A stretch of DNA of 64,000 nt from Rhodococcus sp. Leaf247 (lineage in GTDB: Bacteria > Actinomycetota > Actinomycetes > Mycobacteriales > Mycobacteriaceae): assembly GCF_001426185.1 (NCBI RefSeq), contig NZ_LMRP01000003.1, positions 186,001 to 250,000 on the forward strand. The letters are read 5' to 3'. Each line of letters opens with the position of its first letter. The stretch's first letter is position 1. Positions 16,658 to 25,511 of this stretch are shown here, piece by piece. The position numbers were made by a program, and so were the translations under genes. The notes beneath the pieces were generated by a model that saw nothing but the letters and a program-made list of their open reading frames with translations, was not told the origin of the DNA and searched no databases.

Positions 16658-17920
16658 ATGACCCTGCAGTCCCCGAGCACGCAGTCGCCACCGGGACAGC
16701 CCGCTCTGGTCTGGAGCGCGGACTACCTCAACTATCGGTGGAGCGACGACCACCCCATGAATCCGACCCGCCTGGCCCTGACCATGGACCTCGCGCGCGG
16801 CATCGGACTGCTCGACGGTGCGGAACTGGTCCCACCGGTCGCGGCGACGGACGGTGATCTCCTGAGGATCCACACGCCTGCCTACGTCGACGCGGTCAAG
16901 CGAGCCCCGACCGATCTGCCCCTCGGTGCGCGGGCTACCGACGTCCTGCACGGGCTCGGGTCCGAGGACAACCCCGTCTTCCCCGACATGCACGAGGCGA
17001 GTGCGGTCATCGCGGGCGGAACCCTGACCGCCGCGCGTGCCATCGCCTCGGGACGGTCGCGGCGAGCCGTGAGTATCGGCGGCGGAATGCACCACGCCAT
17101 GGCCGACTGGGCATCGGGCTTCTGCGTCTACAACGACGCCGCCATCGCGATCTCGTGGCTGCTGGACAACGGCTACGACCGCATCGCCTACATCGACGTC
17201 GACGCGCACCACGGCGACGGTGTGCAGGCGGCGTTCCTCGCCGATCCTCGCGTCATGACGGTGTCGGTGCATCAACACCCGGCGACCCTCTGGCCGAACA
17301 CGGGATGGTCCACGGAAGTCGGAGCCGAGTCGGCCGAGGGGACCGCCGTCAACGTTCCGGTACTGCCCGGAACGGGAGACCGGTTGTGGCTCAGAGCTTT
17401 CCATGCCGTCGTGCCGGGCGCTGTGGCTGCGTTCAAGCCGCAGATCATCGTCAGCCAGTGCGGGGTCGACAGTCACCGCGAGGATCCGCTGGCAGATCTC
17501 GGGCTGACAGTCGACGGGCAGCGCGCAGCGTTCGTCGCCATGCGCGATCTGGCGGACCGGGTGTGCGAGGGGCGCTGGCTGGCCGTCGGTGGAGGCGGCT
17601 ACGGCCTCGTCCGCGTCGTGCCGCGAGCGTGGACACATCTGCTCGCCGCCGTGCTCGACCGGGACATCGACCCCGGCACTGCGATTCCCGAGGACTGGCA
17701 CGAGAAGGTGCGCCTCGCTGCCCCCAGCATCGACCTCCCGTCGACGATGAGCGACGACGGAGACGTGGAGTACCCGCCGTGGGACGGTCCGGGTGGATCT
17801 CCCGAATCGGGAATCGAGCACATCGACCGTGCGATCCAACGGATCGACACCGCGATCGTCGCTACCCGGCGTGCCGTCTTCCCACTTCTCGGACTCGACC
17901 CGGAGGATCCTCGTGACTGA
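16658..17920 (+). CDS. acuC: Acetoin utilization protein AcuC (class I histone-deacetylase-like)
   Basis: This zinc-dependent protein deacetylase has 420 residues. HDAC marks include GGGMHHAMADWASGFCVYND (active-site His pair), YIDVDAHHGDGVQ (zinc Asp/His) and SQCGVDSHREDPLADL (second zinc Asp region). In Bacillus, AcuC deacetylates and reactivates acetyl-CoA synthetase. Here it overlaps by eight bases a gene for a GNAT-type acetyltransferase, so writer and eraser are encoded together. The start is ATG 16658; the long upstream in-frame extension crosses ideR and galE antisense and is rejected. Translation appears leaderless. Confidence 0.92.
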   Translation: MTLQSPSTQSPPGQPALVWSADYLNYRWSDDHPMNPTRLALTMDLARGIGLLDGAELVPPVAATDGDLLRIHTPAYVDAVKRAPTDLPLGARATDVLHGLGSEDNPVFPDMHEASAVIAGGTLTAARAIASGRSRRAVSIGGGMHHAMADWASGFCVYNDAAIAISWLLDNGYDRIAYIDVDAHHGDGVQAAFLADPRVMTVSVHQHPATLWPNTGWSTEVGAESAEGTAVNVPVLPGTGDRLWLRAFHAVVPGAVAAFKPQIIVSQCGVDSHREDPLADLGLTVDGQRAAFVAMRDLADRVCEGRWLAVGGGGYGLVRVVPRAWTHLLAAVLDRDIDPGTAIPEDWHEKVRLAAPSIDLPSTMSDDGDVEYPPWDGPGGSPESGIEHIDRAIQRIDTAIVATRRAVFPLLGLDPEDPRD

Positions 17921-20636
17921 CGAGACCGTGCCGGACACGAACCGGCCGCCCCCCGAGCAGAAGTCCGTGGATCCCAAGGCCGCCGAGCGGGAGCGGGCCG
18001 CGAACTACCCGCGTCACTGGGCCGCCGACGTCCTCGCGTCGGACGGACGCGTCGTGCACCTGCGGCCCATCGTTCCGGACGACGCCGACGCCCTGGTCGA
18101 ATTCCACGGGAAGCTGTCCGAACGCACGCGGTACCTGCGCTACTTCGGCCCGTACCCGACCATGCCCAAGCGCGACATCCTGAACTTCACCACCGTGGAC
18201 CATTCGTCCCGCGTCGCCCTGGTGGCGACTCTCGGTGACGAGATCATCGCCGTCGGACGCTACGAGCGGCTCCCGCAGGGTGACGGCAATTCCGCCGAGG
18301 TGGCCTTCGTCGTGGCCGACACCCAGCAGGGCCGAGGACTGGGGCCGATTCTGCTCGAGCATCTCGCGGGCGCCGCCGCGGAGAACGGAGTCCGCCGGTT
18401 CGTCGCGGAGGTACTGGCCGAGAACCGCAACATGGTGACGGTGTTCCGGCAGGCCGGTTATCAGGTCAACCGTAGTTTCGACGGCGGCGTGCTGAGCCTC
18501 GACTTCGACATCGACCCCACCGACGCACTGGTCCAGGTCCGTAACTCCCGCGAGGGTGCCGCAGAGGCGCGCAGCGTGCGCAACGTCCTCCGGCCGAGAT
18601 CCGTGGCCGTCATCGGAGCGTCGACGGACCCCGAGAAGGTGGGCAATGCCGTGCTCACCAATCTGCTCCGCGCGTCGTTCACCGGTCCGGTCTATCCGGT
18701 CAACGCCGAACACACCTCGGTGCGGGGCGTCCGCGCCTACGCCACCGTCCGCGACATCCCCGACGAGGTGGACCTCGCCGTCGCCGCGGTGCCGTCCGAC
18801 CAGATCGATGCGGTTCTCGACGACTGCCTCGCGAAAGGCGTGAAGGCCCTCGTGGTCGTGTCGTCGGGCTTCGGCGAGACGGGCGAGGACGGTCGCGCGA
18901 ACGAACGGCGACTCGTGCACTCGGCGCGAGCGCACGGCATGCGTCTCGTCGGCCCCAACGCCCTCGGTGTCGCCAATCTGGATCCCGCCGTGTCGCTCAA
19001 CGCGACTCTGGCGCCGAACTTGCCGGGCCGGGGACGTGTCGGATTCTTCTGTCAGTCCGGTGCCCTGGGGATCGCGATTCTCGCGCAGGCGTCGAAGCGA
19101 CTTCTCGGGCTGTCCACGTTCGTCTCCGCCGGCAACCGTGCCGATCTGTCCGGCAACGACCTGCTGCAGTACTGGGACCAGGACGAAGCGACCGAGGTGG
19201 TTCTGCTCTATCTCGAGAGCTTCGGTAATGCGCGCAAGTTCTGGCGGCTGGCACGGCGGGTGGCCAGGACCAAGCCGATCGTCGCGGTGAAGAGCGGCCG
19301 AGGCGCGGTACCGCCCGCTCTGGCCACCGGACACGATATCGACGACTCGATCGTCCGGGCGCTGTTCGAGCAGGCAGGGGTCATCCAGGTCGACTCGATT
19401 CCCGAACTGTTCGACTGCGCGATCCTGCTCGGGTACCAACCGCTGCCGGCGGGGCCCCGCGTCGCCGTCGTCGGCAATTCCACCGCGTTGGGAGTTCTCG
19501 GAGTCGACGCCGCGCGCGACAGCGGCATGCAGGCACCCGAGCCCGTCGACGTCGGCGCACAGGCCACGCCCGAGGAGTTCGCGGACGCCGTCACGACCGC
19601 ACTGCAGTCCGACGACGTCGACGCGGTGCTCGCCGTCTTCGTGCCTCCGGTCGCCGTGCGTGTCGAGTCGTTCGCGGAGGCTCTCGCCACCGCGGTGCGC
19701 GGCGCCACCAAGCCGGTCCTGACGACATTTCTGGCCGCGGAGGGAATCCCCGACGTCCTCGCGGTCCGCGGCGACGACGGCACACCGATCCGCGGGTCGG
19801 TGCCGTCCTACCCAGATCCCGCTCGGGCGATCAACGCGTTGCACAAGGCGTGGAGATACGCGGCCTGGGTCGATCGGCCCGCGGACAAGACCACCCGCCC
19901 CGCCGGGGTCGACGCCGACGCCGCGCGTGCGTTGGTCGCCGGCTGGATGGAGACGAGTCCGTCGGGACGCTGGCTGTCCGACGTCGAAGCGGCGCAGTTG
20001 CTCCGGTGCTACGGGGTCGACATCGCCGACTTCCGCACGGTGACCGACGAGTCCGACGCGGTGGAGGCGGCACGTGAACTGGGTGGTCCCGTCGCCGTGA
20101 AGGCCACCGGCGACCAGTGGCGGCACCGACCAGACCTCAGCGGGGTGCGCCTCGACGTCGTCGGTTCGGAGGCGGTCGGCCGCGCCTACCGGGACTTGTT
20201 CGAGGCATCGGGCACGCCGGTGATGCACGTGCAGAAGATGGCCACGAAGGGGATCGGCTGCCTTATCCGCGTGCAGGACGATCCGTCGTTCGGTTCGCTG
20301 GTGTCGTTCGGACTGTCCGGGATCATGTCGGACCTGCTGGGGGATCGGGCATACCGGGTTCTGCCGCTGTCCGAGCGCGAGGCCGCGGAACTCGTCGATG
20401 CCCCGAGAGCCGCTCCGATGCTGTCCGGGTACCGAACCGCGTCACCGGTGAACAAGAACGCTCTGGTGGACGTGATGCTGCGAGTATCGACGCTGGCCGA
20501 CGACCTGCGCGAGGTGCGCGAACTGGTGTGTGATCCGGTGTTGGCATCACCCAGCGGCGCCGAGACCACGGATGCACGCATCCGCATCGGACCCGAGCCC
20601 AGCCGCATCGATCTGGGCCCACGCAGACTGCGGTGA
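17913..20636 (+). CDS. GNAT acetyltransferase fused to acyl-CoA synthetase (ADP-forming)-like domains (Pat type)
   Basis: This protein has 907 residues. Residues about 45-200 form a GNAT domain (LRPIVPDDADALVEFH, then VADTQQGRGLGPILLEHLAG for acetyl-CoA). Residues about 215-450 form a CoA-binding/succinyl-CoA-ligase unit (VAVIGASTDPEKVGNAV, VGPNALGVANLD, FFCQSGALG), a second ligase-like domain follows, and an ATP-grasp-like domain is at about 690-890. Where active ADP-forming synthetases have the phospho-His SHTG motif this protein reads LATG, so synthetase activity is probably lost, as in protein acetyltransferase Pat. The likely role is lysine acetylation of metabolic enzymes. GTG 17913 overlaps the end of acuC. 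A strong hairpin terminator follows. Confidence 0.88.
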   Translation: MTDETVPDTNRPPPEQKSVDPKAAERERAANYPRHWAADVLASDGRVVHLRPIVPDDADALVEFHGKLSERTRYLRYFGPYPTMPKRDILNFTTVDHSSRVALVATLGDEIIAVGRYERLPQGDGNSAEVAFVVADTQQGRGLGPILLEHLAGAAAENGVRRFVAEVLAENRNMVTVFRQAGYQVNRSFDGGVLSLDFDIDPTDALVQVRNSREGAAEARSVRNVLRPRSVAVIGASTDPEKVGNAVLTNLLRASFTGPVYPVNAEHTSVRGVRAYATVRDIPDEVDLAVAAVPSDQIDAVLDDCLAKGVKALVVVSSGFGETGEDGRANERRLVHSARAHGMRLVGPNALGVANLDPAVSLNATLAPNLPGRGRVGFFCQSGALGIAILAQASKRLLGLSTFVSAGNRADLSGNDLLQYWDQDEATEVVLLYLESFGNARKFWRLARRVARTKPIVAVKSGRGAVPPALATGHDIDDSIVRALFEQAGVIQVDSIPELFDCAILLGYQPLPAGPRVAVVGNSTALGVLGVDAARDSGMQAPEPVDVGAQATPEEFADAVTTALQSDDVDAVLAVFVPPVAVRVESFAEALATAVRGATKPVLTTFLAAEGIPDVLAVRGDDGTPIRGSVPSYPDPARAINALHKAWRYAAWVDRPADKTTRPAGVDADAARALVAGWMETSPSGRWLSDVEAAQLLRCYGVDIADFRTVTDESDAVEAARELGGPVAVKATGDQWRHRPDLSGVRLDVVGSEAVGRAYRDLFEASGTPVMHVQKMATKGIGCLIRVQDDPSFGSLVSFGLSGIMSDLLGDRAYRVLPLSEREAAELVDAPRAAPMLSGYRTASPVNKNALVDVMLRVSTLADDLREVRELVCDPVLASPSGAETTDARIRIGPEPSRIDLGPRRLR

Positions 20637-20643
20637 TACACGA

Positions 20644-20673
20644 CGAAGGCCCCGGCAATTGCCGGGGCCTTCG
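20644..20673. terminator. Bidirectional hairpin terminator between the acetyltransferase gene and sigB
   Basis: A perfect 13-bp stem (20644-20656 with 20661-20673) closes an AATT loop. It separates the rightward acuC-acetyltransferase pair from the end of leftward sigB and is 8 nt beyond one stop and 12 nt beyond the other. There is no T-tract, as is common in actinobacteria. Confidence 0.9.
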
Positions 20674-20685
20674 GTGATCGATGTG

Positions 20686-21654
20686 TCAGCTGGCGTAGGA
20701 GCGCAGGCGCTCGGCCCGATCGCCCTGACGCAGCTTGCCCATGACCTCACGCTCGATTTGACGGACACGCTCGCGCGAGAGTCCGAAGATCTTGCCGATC
20801 TGGTCGAGGGTGCGGGGCTGACCGTCGTCCAGGCCGTAGCGGAGACGGATGACCTGCTGCTCACGCTCGTCCAGTGTGCCCAGGACGCTGCGGACGTCGG
20901 TGTGCAGAAGGCCGGCGATGACGGCGTTCTCGGCGGACGTCGCTTCGGAGTCCTCGATGAAGTCGCCGAGAGGCGCTTCCTCGTCGCTGCCGACCGGCAT
21001 GTCCAGGCTCACCGGGTCGCGGCTGTGGTCGAGGAGGTCAGCGATCTTCTCGACCGGGATGCCGGACTCTTCGGCCAACTCGTCGTCGGTCGCCTCACGG
21101 CCGAGCTGCTGATGCAGCTCACGCTTGATGCGGGCGAGCTTGTTGACCTGCTCGACGAGGTGGACGGGGAGCCGGATGGTGCGGCTCTGATCGGCCATGC
21201 CGCGCGTGATGGCCTGACGGATCCACCACGTCGCGTAGGTGGAGAACTTGAAGCCCTTGGCGTAGTCGAACTTCTCCATGGCGCGGATCAGCCCGAGGTT
21301 GCCTTCCTGGATCAGGTCGAGAAGCGGCATTCCGCGGCCGGTGTAGCGCTTGGCCAGCGAGACCACGAGTCGGAGGTTGGCTTCGAGGAGGTGCGCACGT
21401 GCGGACCGTCCCTCTCGCACCACGAGCGCGAGGTCACGCTTCTTGGCGGGGGTCAGGCGCTTGGCGGTGGCGAGAACATGGGTCGCGTAGAGGCCCACCT
21501 CGATCTTCTTCGCCAGATCGACCTCTTCGGCGGCAGTCAGCAGTGCTGTGCGGCCGATCCCGTTGAGGTAGACGCGAACGAGGTCTGCAGCCGGGCTCTG
21601 GGCATCGAGGTCGGCGTCACTCGGTCGAGGGCGAACGGTGGTGGGGCTGGTCAT
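20686..21654 (-). CDS. sigB: Principal-like RNA polymerase sigma factor SigB
   Basis: This group 2 sigma-70 factor has 322 residues. Region 1.2 is [21 protein letters not shown], region 2 includes [30 protein letters not shown] (-10 recognition), and region 4 ends in [19 protein letters not shown] (-35 recognition). It lacks the long lysine-rich N-terminus of the SigA in this window. In mycobacteria SigB is a stress and stationary-phase sigma factor next to ideR. The start is ATG 21654 with AGGAGG 6 nt upstream. An ECF-type promoter just upstream suggests stress-sigma control. The longer upstream frame is rejected. Confidence 0.95.
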   Translation of the reverse strand: MTSPTTVRPRPSDADLDAQSPAADLVRVYLNGIGRTALLTAAEEVDLAKKIEVGLYATHVLATAKRLTPAKKRDLALVVREGRSARAHLLEANLRLVVSLAKRYTGRGMPLLDLIQEGNLGLIRAMEKFDYAKGFKFSTYATWWIRQAITRGMADQSRTIRLPVHLVEQVNKLARIKRELHQQLGREATDDELAEESGIPVEKIADLLDHSRDPVSLDMPVGSDEEAPLGDFIEDSEATSAENAVIAGLLHTDVRSVLGTLDEREQQVIRLRYGLDDGQPRTLDQIGKIFGLSRERVRQIEREVMGKLRQGDRAERLRSYAS

Positions 21655-21690
21655 GACGTGCCTCCTGATCGGTGGTGTCTCACTGATTCC

Positions 21691-21717
21691 AACGCTGAGA
21701 CACGACAGAAAAGTTCC
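21691..21717 (-). promoter_or_regulatory. SigE/SigH-type ECF promoter upstream of sigB
   Basis: On the minus strand GGAACT (complement of 21712-21717), a 17-bp spacer and CGTT (complement of 21691-21694) match the GGAAC-N17/18-CGTT consensus of SigE/SigH-class sigma factors. A start near 21683 would give a leader of about 30 nt. The mycobacterial sigB promoter is of the same class. Confidence 0.7.
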
Positions 21718-21802
21718 CGAACGGCGCGGCCACCAAACGCCCTGAGCTGCGGTTTCTGCATCCGAGCCCTGAGAAGTTGCTGAGAGAAACGACCCCCAGC
21801 GC

Positions 21803-23350
21803 TCAGGACGTACCACCAGCGGGCAGAACGAGGCCGTGGACGACCAGACCGGCCACCAGGCGGGTGACCGGTTCGGCGAGCTCCGCGGCGTCCATGCCCC
21901 GAGCCGCGGCGAGGAGCTCGGTCAGATCTCCCAGCGTCAGACCGTCCGCCCGCATTCCCGCCAGAAGTGCTGCGCCGTCCTCGTCGATCTCGTGGTGCCA
22001 CGCGGGGCCGTCGCCTCGGTGGACGCGGCGCACGACGGTGTTCCACCCACCCTCGTCCGCGGGCGTCGCCACATCCTCCAGTGCGGTGGTTCCGGAGACG
22101 ACGAATCGCTCGTCCATGATGTCGTGGGTCCGGAGCCATTCGAGACGGTCGAGGACGTCCAGCGCTTCGTCGCCCAGGGGGTCGACGAAGCCGTGCGTGA
22201 GATTCTCCGCCAGCACGCTCGTCGGGCGATCTGTCGCACGCAGGTAGACGAAGCCGAATCCGATGCCGGTGACGCCGGCGTCGTCCAGATGGTCGAGCCA
22301 TCGGGACGCCGTGACGTCGACGGCGGGGTCGCGCAGGTCGAGTCCGCCGTCACGAAGCCAGGTGCCGACGTACAGGGCGGGGTCGGCGACGTCGCGCTGG
22401 ACGATCCACGCGTCGATGCCGTGGGCCGGGAGCCACGACGACACCCGGGAACGCCAGTCCTCGCCGTCCACGTGCAGCCATGACGCGAGAAGGGATGCCA
22501 CACCACCCGGCGCCAGATGGTCCGGCGCGGTGCTCACCACGAGCCTGCTCGCGCCGTCGAGGTCGAGACCGGAGTCGCGGTAGGAGTGGGTCACCGCGCC
22601 GGAGCCGACGACGAACGGGGGGTTGGCCACGATGCGGTCGAACCTTCGTCCGGCGACCGGCTCGAACCACGAACCGCCGACGGTCTCGATGTCGAGTTCG
22701 TTCAGGGCGGCGGTCATGCGGGTCAGAGCGACTGCGCGTTCGCTGACGTCGGTCGCGGTGACGGCCGACGCGTAGGGCGCGGCGTGCACCGCTTGGATTC
22801 CGCACCCGGTGCCCAGGTCGAGAACGCTGGGCGCCGGGCCGTCGACTCTCGTCGGTGTGCCGCGGACCAGCGACAGCGATGCTTGACCGACTCCGAGGAC
22901 ATGGTCGGAACCGATGTCGACGGCGCGGGTACTCCCGTCGATGTCGGACACCACCCACCGCGTGCCGGATCCCAGATCGAGAGGCCGGATGTCGAGAAGG
23001 CTGCGCACCGTGTCGCCGTGCACCTCGAGGACGCCGGCGCGGGCAGCGAGATCGATGTCGAGAGGAGCGAGCGCCGCCGACACGTCGTCACGCGGGAGGT
23101 CGTCGGCGATCAGGAAGAGTCGGATCAGGGTGCCGAGGTCGCCGAGGCCACGGCACGTCCGGCGGACGGGAGTCGGTTCCCCCCGCCCCATCGCGGAATG
23201 CACGTCCTCGCCGAGGGCGTCGAGAATGCCGTCCGCGGTGAAGCCGACCCGATCGAAGGCTCGTCGCAGCGTGGGCGCGAGTTCCAGAAGCAGGTCGGCG
23301 TCGACCGGCGTGGAGGCGGGTGGGCCGGAGGGATCGCTGAGGCTCGTCAC
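21803..23350 (-). CDS. SAM-dependent methyltransferase with N-terminal DUF7059-type domain
   Basis: This protein has 515 residues. A class I methyltransferase core at about 165-330 shows the SAM motif [16 protein letters not shown] and the catalytic NPPF tetrapeptide ([13 protein letters not shown]) found in PrmC, RlmG and N6-adenine/glutamine methyltransferases. It is flanked by an N-terminal domain of about 150 residues and a C-terminal helical domain, an arrangement seen in actinobacterial proteins of unknown substrate. NPPF implies methylation of a planar amide or amine such as adenine-N6 or glutamine. It lies upstream of sigB on the same strand and 34 nt after DUF3099. Confidence 0.85.
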   Translation of the reverse strand: MTSLSDPSGPPASTPVDADLLLELAPTLRRAFDRVGFTADGILDALGEDVHSAMGRGEPTPVRRTCRGLGDLGTLIRLFLIADDLPRDDVSAALAPLDIDLAARAGVLEVHGDTVRSLLDIRPLDLGSGTRWVVSDIDGSTRAVDIGSDHVLGVGQASLSLVRGTPTRVDGPAPSVLDLGTGCGIQAVHAAPYASAVTATDVSERAVALTRMTAALNELDIETVGGSWFEPVAGRRFDRIVANPPFVVGSGAVTHSYRDSGLDLDGASRLVVSTAPDHLAPGGVASLLASWLHVDGEDWRSRVSSWLPAHGIDAWIVQRDVADPALYVGTWLRDGGLDLRDPAVDVTASRWLDHLDDAGVTGIGFGFVYLRATDRPTSVLAENLTHGFVDPLGDEALDVLDRLEWLRTHDIMDERFVVSGTTALEDVATPADEGGWNTVVRRVHRGDGPAWHHEIDEDGAALLAGMRADGLTLGDLTELLAAARGMDAAELAEPVTRLVAGLVVHGLVLPAGGTS

Positions 23351-23384
23351 ACCTGAAGTCTCTCAGCAGGAGCCGGGCGGGCCG

Positions 23385-23807
23385 TCAGTGGAGAGTGCGG
23401 CGCTCGGCGATCGCCGGGGACGTGATCTCGGACGAGTCCACATCGATCGTCTCCACGTCGACGACCGGGTGGCTGCGTGCTTCGAGCGCGGAGGAATCCG
23501 TCGCGCTCCAGCCGTACCGGCTCGGTTCGTCGGACGTCCGCGGCGGACGGTCGTTGGCGATCAGCACGGCCATCCACGGAAGCGGGATGGACGCACCGAC
23601 GATCGCCATGGCGATCCACGGGTTCTGCCACGCGCTGTAGGCCAATGCGGCCAGCACGAGGGCGGGTATGCGGAAGGACATGATGAACAGGTATTTACGC
23701 ACGCGCGCTCGGTGCTGTTCTTCGACCGACGTTCGTGCCTCGGTGATCAGTACGGCGTCGCGAACACTGTCGCGAGCGGACTGACGAGAAGAGCCGTCTT
23801 GTGCCAT
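23385..23807 (-). CDS. DUF3099 domain-containing membrane protein
   Basis: This 140-residue protein has the family start VLITEARTSVEEQHRARVRKYL, two hydrophobic helices at about residues 42-62 and 66-84 separated by QNPW, and an Asp/Ser-rich cytosolic tail. The function is unknown; the family is restricted to actinobacteria. GGAG lies only 2 nt before the ATG, and a CAGAGT element 6 nt before the ATG suggests possible leaderless initiation. It is divergent from the DUF3039 gene and upstream of the methyltransferase. In mycobacteria DUF3099 and DUF3039 genes are also neighbours near sigB. Confidence 0.85.
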   Translation of the reverse strand: MAQDGSSRQSARDSVRDAVLITEARTSVEEQHRARVRKYLFIMSFRIPALVLAALAYSAWQNPWIAMAIVGASIPLPWMAVLIANDRPPRTSDEPSRYGWSATDSSALEARSHPVVDVETIDVDSSEITSPAIAERRTLH

Positions 23808-23888
23808 GACTCCACTCTGTCACTACTGAACGAACTGTGCAGTAATCCTGGTGGTGACATGTCCGACGCCCGAGACGGGAACACACGT

Positions 23889-23894
23889 CATAAT
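23889..23894 (+). promoter_or_regulatory. Leaderless -10 box of the DUF3039 gene
   Basis: CATAAT is followed by 6 nt and ATG 23901; there is no Shine-Dalgarno. Confidence 0.5.
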
Positions 23895-23900
23895 CGATGA

Positions 23901-24137
23901 ATGAGCACGCAGACCAAGGAACGTCCCGACGTCAGTACCGACGAAACGACCGACGACGACACGCCGAAGTTCTTCCACTACGTGAAGAAGAACCGCATCG
24001 CGGAGAGCGCGGTGATGGGCACCCACGTCGTCGCCCTGTGCGGGGAGGTGTTCCCGGTGACCAAGTCGGCCAAGCCGGGCTCACCGGTGTGCCCCGACTG
24101 CAAGAAGGTTTACGACGGCTTGCGCAAGGGCGAATGA
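23901..24137 (+). CDS. DUF3039 domain-containing protein (small, probable zinc-binding)
   Basis: This 78-residue acidic protein has a disordered N-terminus rich in Asp/Thr and the DUF3039 core KFFHYVKKNRIAESAVMGTHVVALCGEVF, followed by SPVCPDCKKVYDGL. The HY...H, LCG and CPDC residues could hold one zinc ion. The function is unknown. The 3' end overlaps the convergent YihY-family gene by 28 bp, within the 15-bp repeat-bearing tail of that gene. Translation is probably leaderless. Size and position agree with Rv2708c as I recall it. Confidence 0.88.
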   Translation: MSTQTKERPDVSTDETTDDDTPKFFHYVKKNRIAESAVMGTHVVALCGEVFPVTKSAKPGSPVCPDCKKVYDGLRKGE

Positions 24138-25261
24138 CCAGCACCCGACGTTGTCGACCCTGGAGTTGTCGACCCCGAAGTTGTCGACCTTGGGGCTGCC
24201 GACCCGGTGTCGTCTCCGGTCCGATCCGCACGAGTGATGCGGATCGGGCCCGTGGCAAGGCGCCCGAGTGCGGTGGCCGCGGTGGAACTCGGGTCGATCG
24301 CCTTGTCGGCGATCCATCCCTTCACCTGTTCGAGTCGAGTCGCGCGCGCCGGCCAGAACTCCTGGACGGTCGCGTTGAACTCTGCGCCCAACACGACGGC
24401 GAACCCCAGGAAGAACGTGAAGAGCAGGAATGCGATCGGTGCTGCGAGCGCGCCGTAGGTGTATCCGGTGCCGGTGACCCAGCCGAGGTAACTGCGCAGG
24501 ACGGCGCTCGCGAGCATGAAGAACACGCCGGCCAGCAACGACCCGCCCAGCAGGCGATGCCACGGCAGGGACTTGTGCAGCGCCACCTTGTACAGCGTCG
24601 TCAGGCCCACGATCAGCAGCAGTCCCACGCCCGGGTAGTACGCGACGTCGATCACTCGCGAGCCGATCTCGAACCACGACGGCGGCAGCACCCGCCCGAC
24701 GATCGTGGGGCCCAGCGCGACCAGGGGCAGCACGAACACGGCGACGACCAGGAATGCCACGTAGAGCAGCAACGCGAAGATGCGCTGCCAGATCGGGTTG
24801 CGCGCGTCCTGCTGCCCGTGTGCCTCGACGATGGAATCCACGAAGGTGGAGATGGCGGACGACCCGGCCCACAGTGAGAGCAGGAAGCCCACGGACACCA
24901 CCGGGCCGTGGCCGCTGTTGAGAATGTCGGTCAGGGTGGGGGCGATGATCTCGTCCACCACGTTGTCGCTGAACAACGTCGAACTGAAGGTGACGATCTT
25001 CGACTCGATGATGTCGAGAGTGTCGGGCCCGAACCATCCGGCGATGTAGGTCAGACTTCCCAGCAGCGCCAGCACCAGGGGCGGCAGCGAGAGCGTCTGC
25101 CAGAACGCGGCCGTGGCGGATTTACCGAAGATCGAGTCGTCCCACGCCTTGTCCGCGGTCCGCGCGACGACGCGCCACGCTGTGCGCAGCGGTCTGCCCG
25201 CGACAGGTCCCGACGTGCGGTCGAAGTCTGCCGCGTCGGATGTGTCGGCGGGGGAGTCCAT
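24110..25261 (-). CDS. YihY/BrkB family inner-membrane protein
   Basis: This 383-residue integral membrane protein has about six helices between residues 45 and 320. Family marks include DSIFGKSATAAFWQTLSLPPL, SLWAGSSAISTFVDSI, YYPGVGLLLIVGL and LLFTFFLGFAVVLGAEFNA. The YihY family was long mis-called RNase BN, and its transport role is not settled. The C-terminal tail carries three STT[S/P]G repeats encoded by a 15-bp DNA repeat. The ATG at 25261 is preceded by GGAGG; the upstream ATG at 25276 is less likely. Confidence 0.88.
   Translation of the reverse strand: MDSPADTSDAADFDRTSGPVAGRPLRTAWRVVARTADKAWDDSIFGKSATAAFWQTLSLPPLVLALLGSLTYIAGWFGPDTLDIIESKIVTFSSTLFSDNVVDEIIAPTLTDILNSGHGPVVSVGFLLSLWAGSSAISTFVDSIVEAHGQQDARNPIWQRIFALLLYVAFLVVAVFVLPLVALGPTIVGRVLPPSWFEIGSRVIDVAYYPGVGLLLIVGLTTLYKVALHKSLPWHRLLGGSLLAGVFFMLASAVLRSYLGWVTGTGYTYGALAAPIAFLLFTFFLGFAVVLGAEFNATVQEFWPARATRLEQVKGWIADKAIDPSSTAATALGRLATGPIRITRADRTGDDTGSAAPRSTTSGSTTPGSTTSGAGHSPLRKPS
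24151..24195 (+). repeat. 15-bp tandem repeat (three copies) in the tail of the YihY-family gene
   Basis: Copies begin TTGTCGACC at 24151, 24166 and 24181, with a degenerate fourth at 24196. On the minus strand they encode STT[S/P]G pentapeptides near the C-terminus. The 15-bp unit preserves frame, so copy number may vary. Confidence 0.85.
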
Positions 25262-25451
25262 GATGACCTCCAGCATGGCCCACCGGGCTGCGGCAGGCAT
25301 GCCCGACCGCCGGGTGTGTCGCGAACGATCGTGCGAATTCGCGGTGTCGGCACCGTCCCGCGGGTGATCTGCGGGTTGGGTTCCGTGCCGGTGTCCGCGA
25401 TACGCTGGCCGACGGATGTGCACACGAGACGACGAACCGAACGGGAGTTCC

Positions 25452-25511
25452 ATGCCACGGGTGGACCACATCCTTTTTCCGGACGATGTTCGGATCGAAG
25501 GACGTTCATGA
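25452..25511 (+). CDS. Small upstream ORF overlapping the helicase start
   Basis: A 19-codon ORF (MPRVDHILFPDDVRIEGRS) starts at ATG 25452 behind GGGAG and ends in TGA at 25509-25511. That TGA overlaps the helicase ATG at 25508 in the ATGA configuration typical of translational coupling. A TTGGGT/TACGCT promoter pair with 19-bp spacing ends at 25406, which would place the ORF in the 5' leader. The peptide resembles nothing I know. It may be a leader peptide controlling helicase translation or a chance frame. Confidence 0.35.
   Translation: MPRVDHILFPDDVRIEGRS

Noticed and set aside
17862..20228. 788-codon open frame antisense to the acetyltransferase gene
   Set aside because: It is a shadow frame produced by high GC, with low-complexity Arg/His/Asp composition and no family motif. 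The plus-strand protein has clear domains.
21655..21802. N-terminal extension of SigB to 21816
   Set aside because: It would translate the ECF promoter and AGGAGG site; the family N-terminus and ribosome site support ATG 21654.
24908..25507. Upstream extension of the DEAD/DEAH helicase frame
   Set aside because: It lies antisense to the YihY-family gene; the helicase homology starts after ATG 25508.
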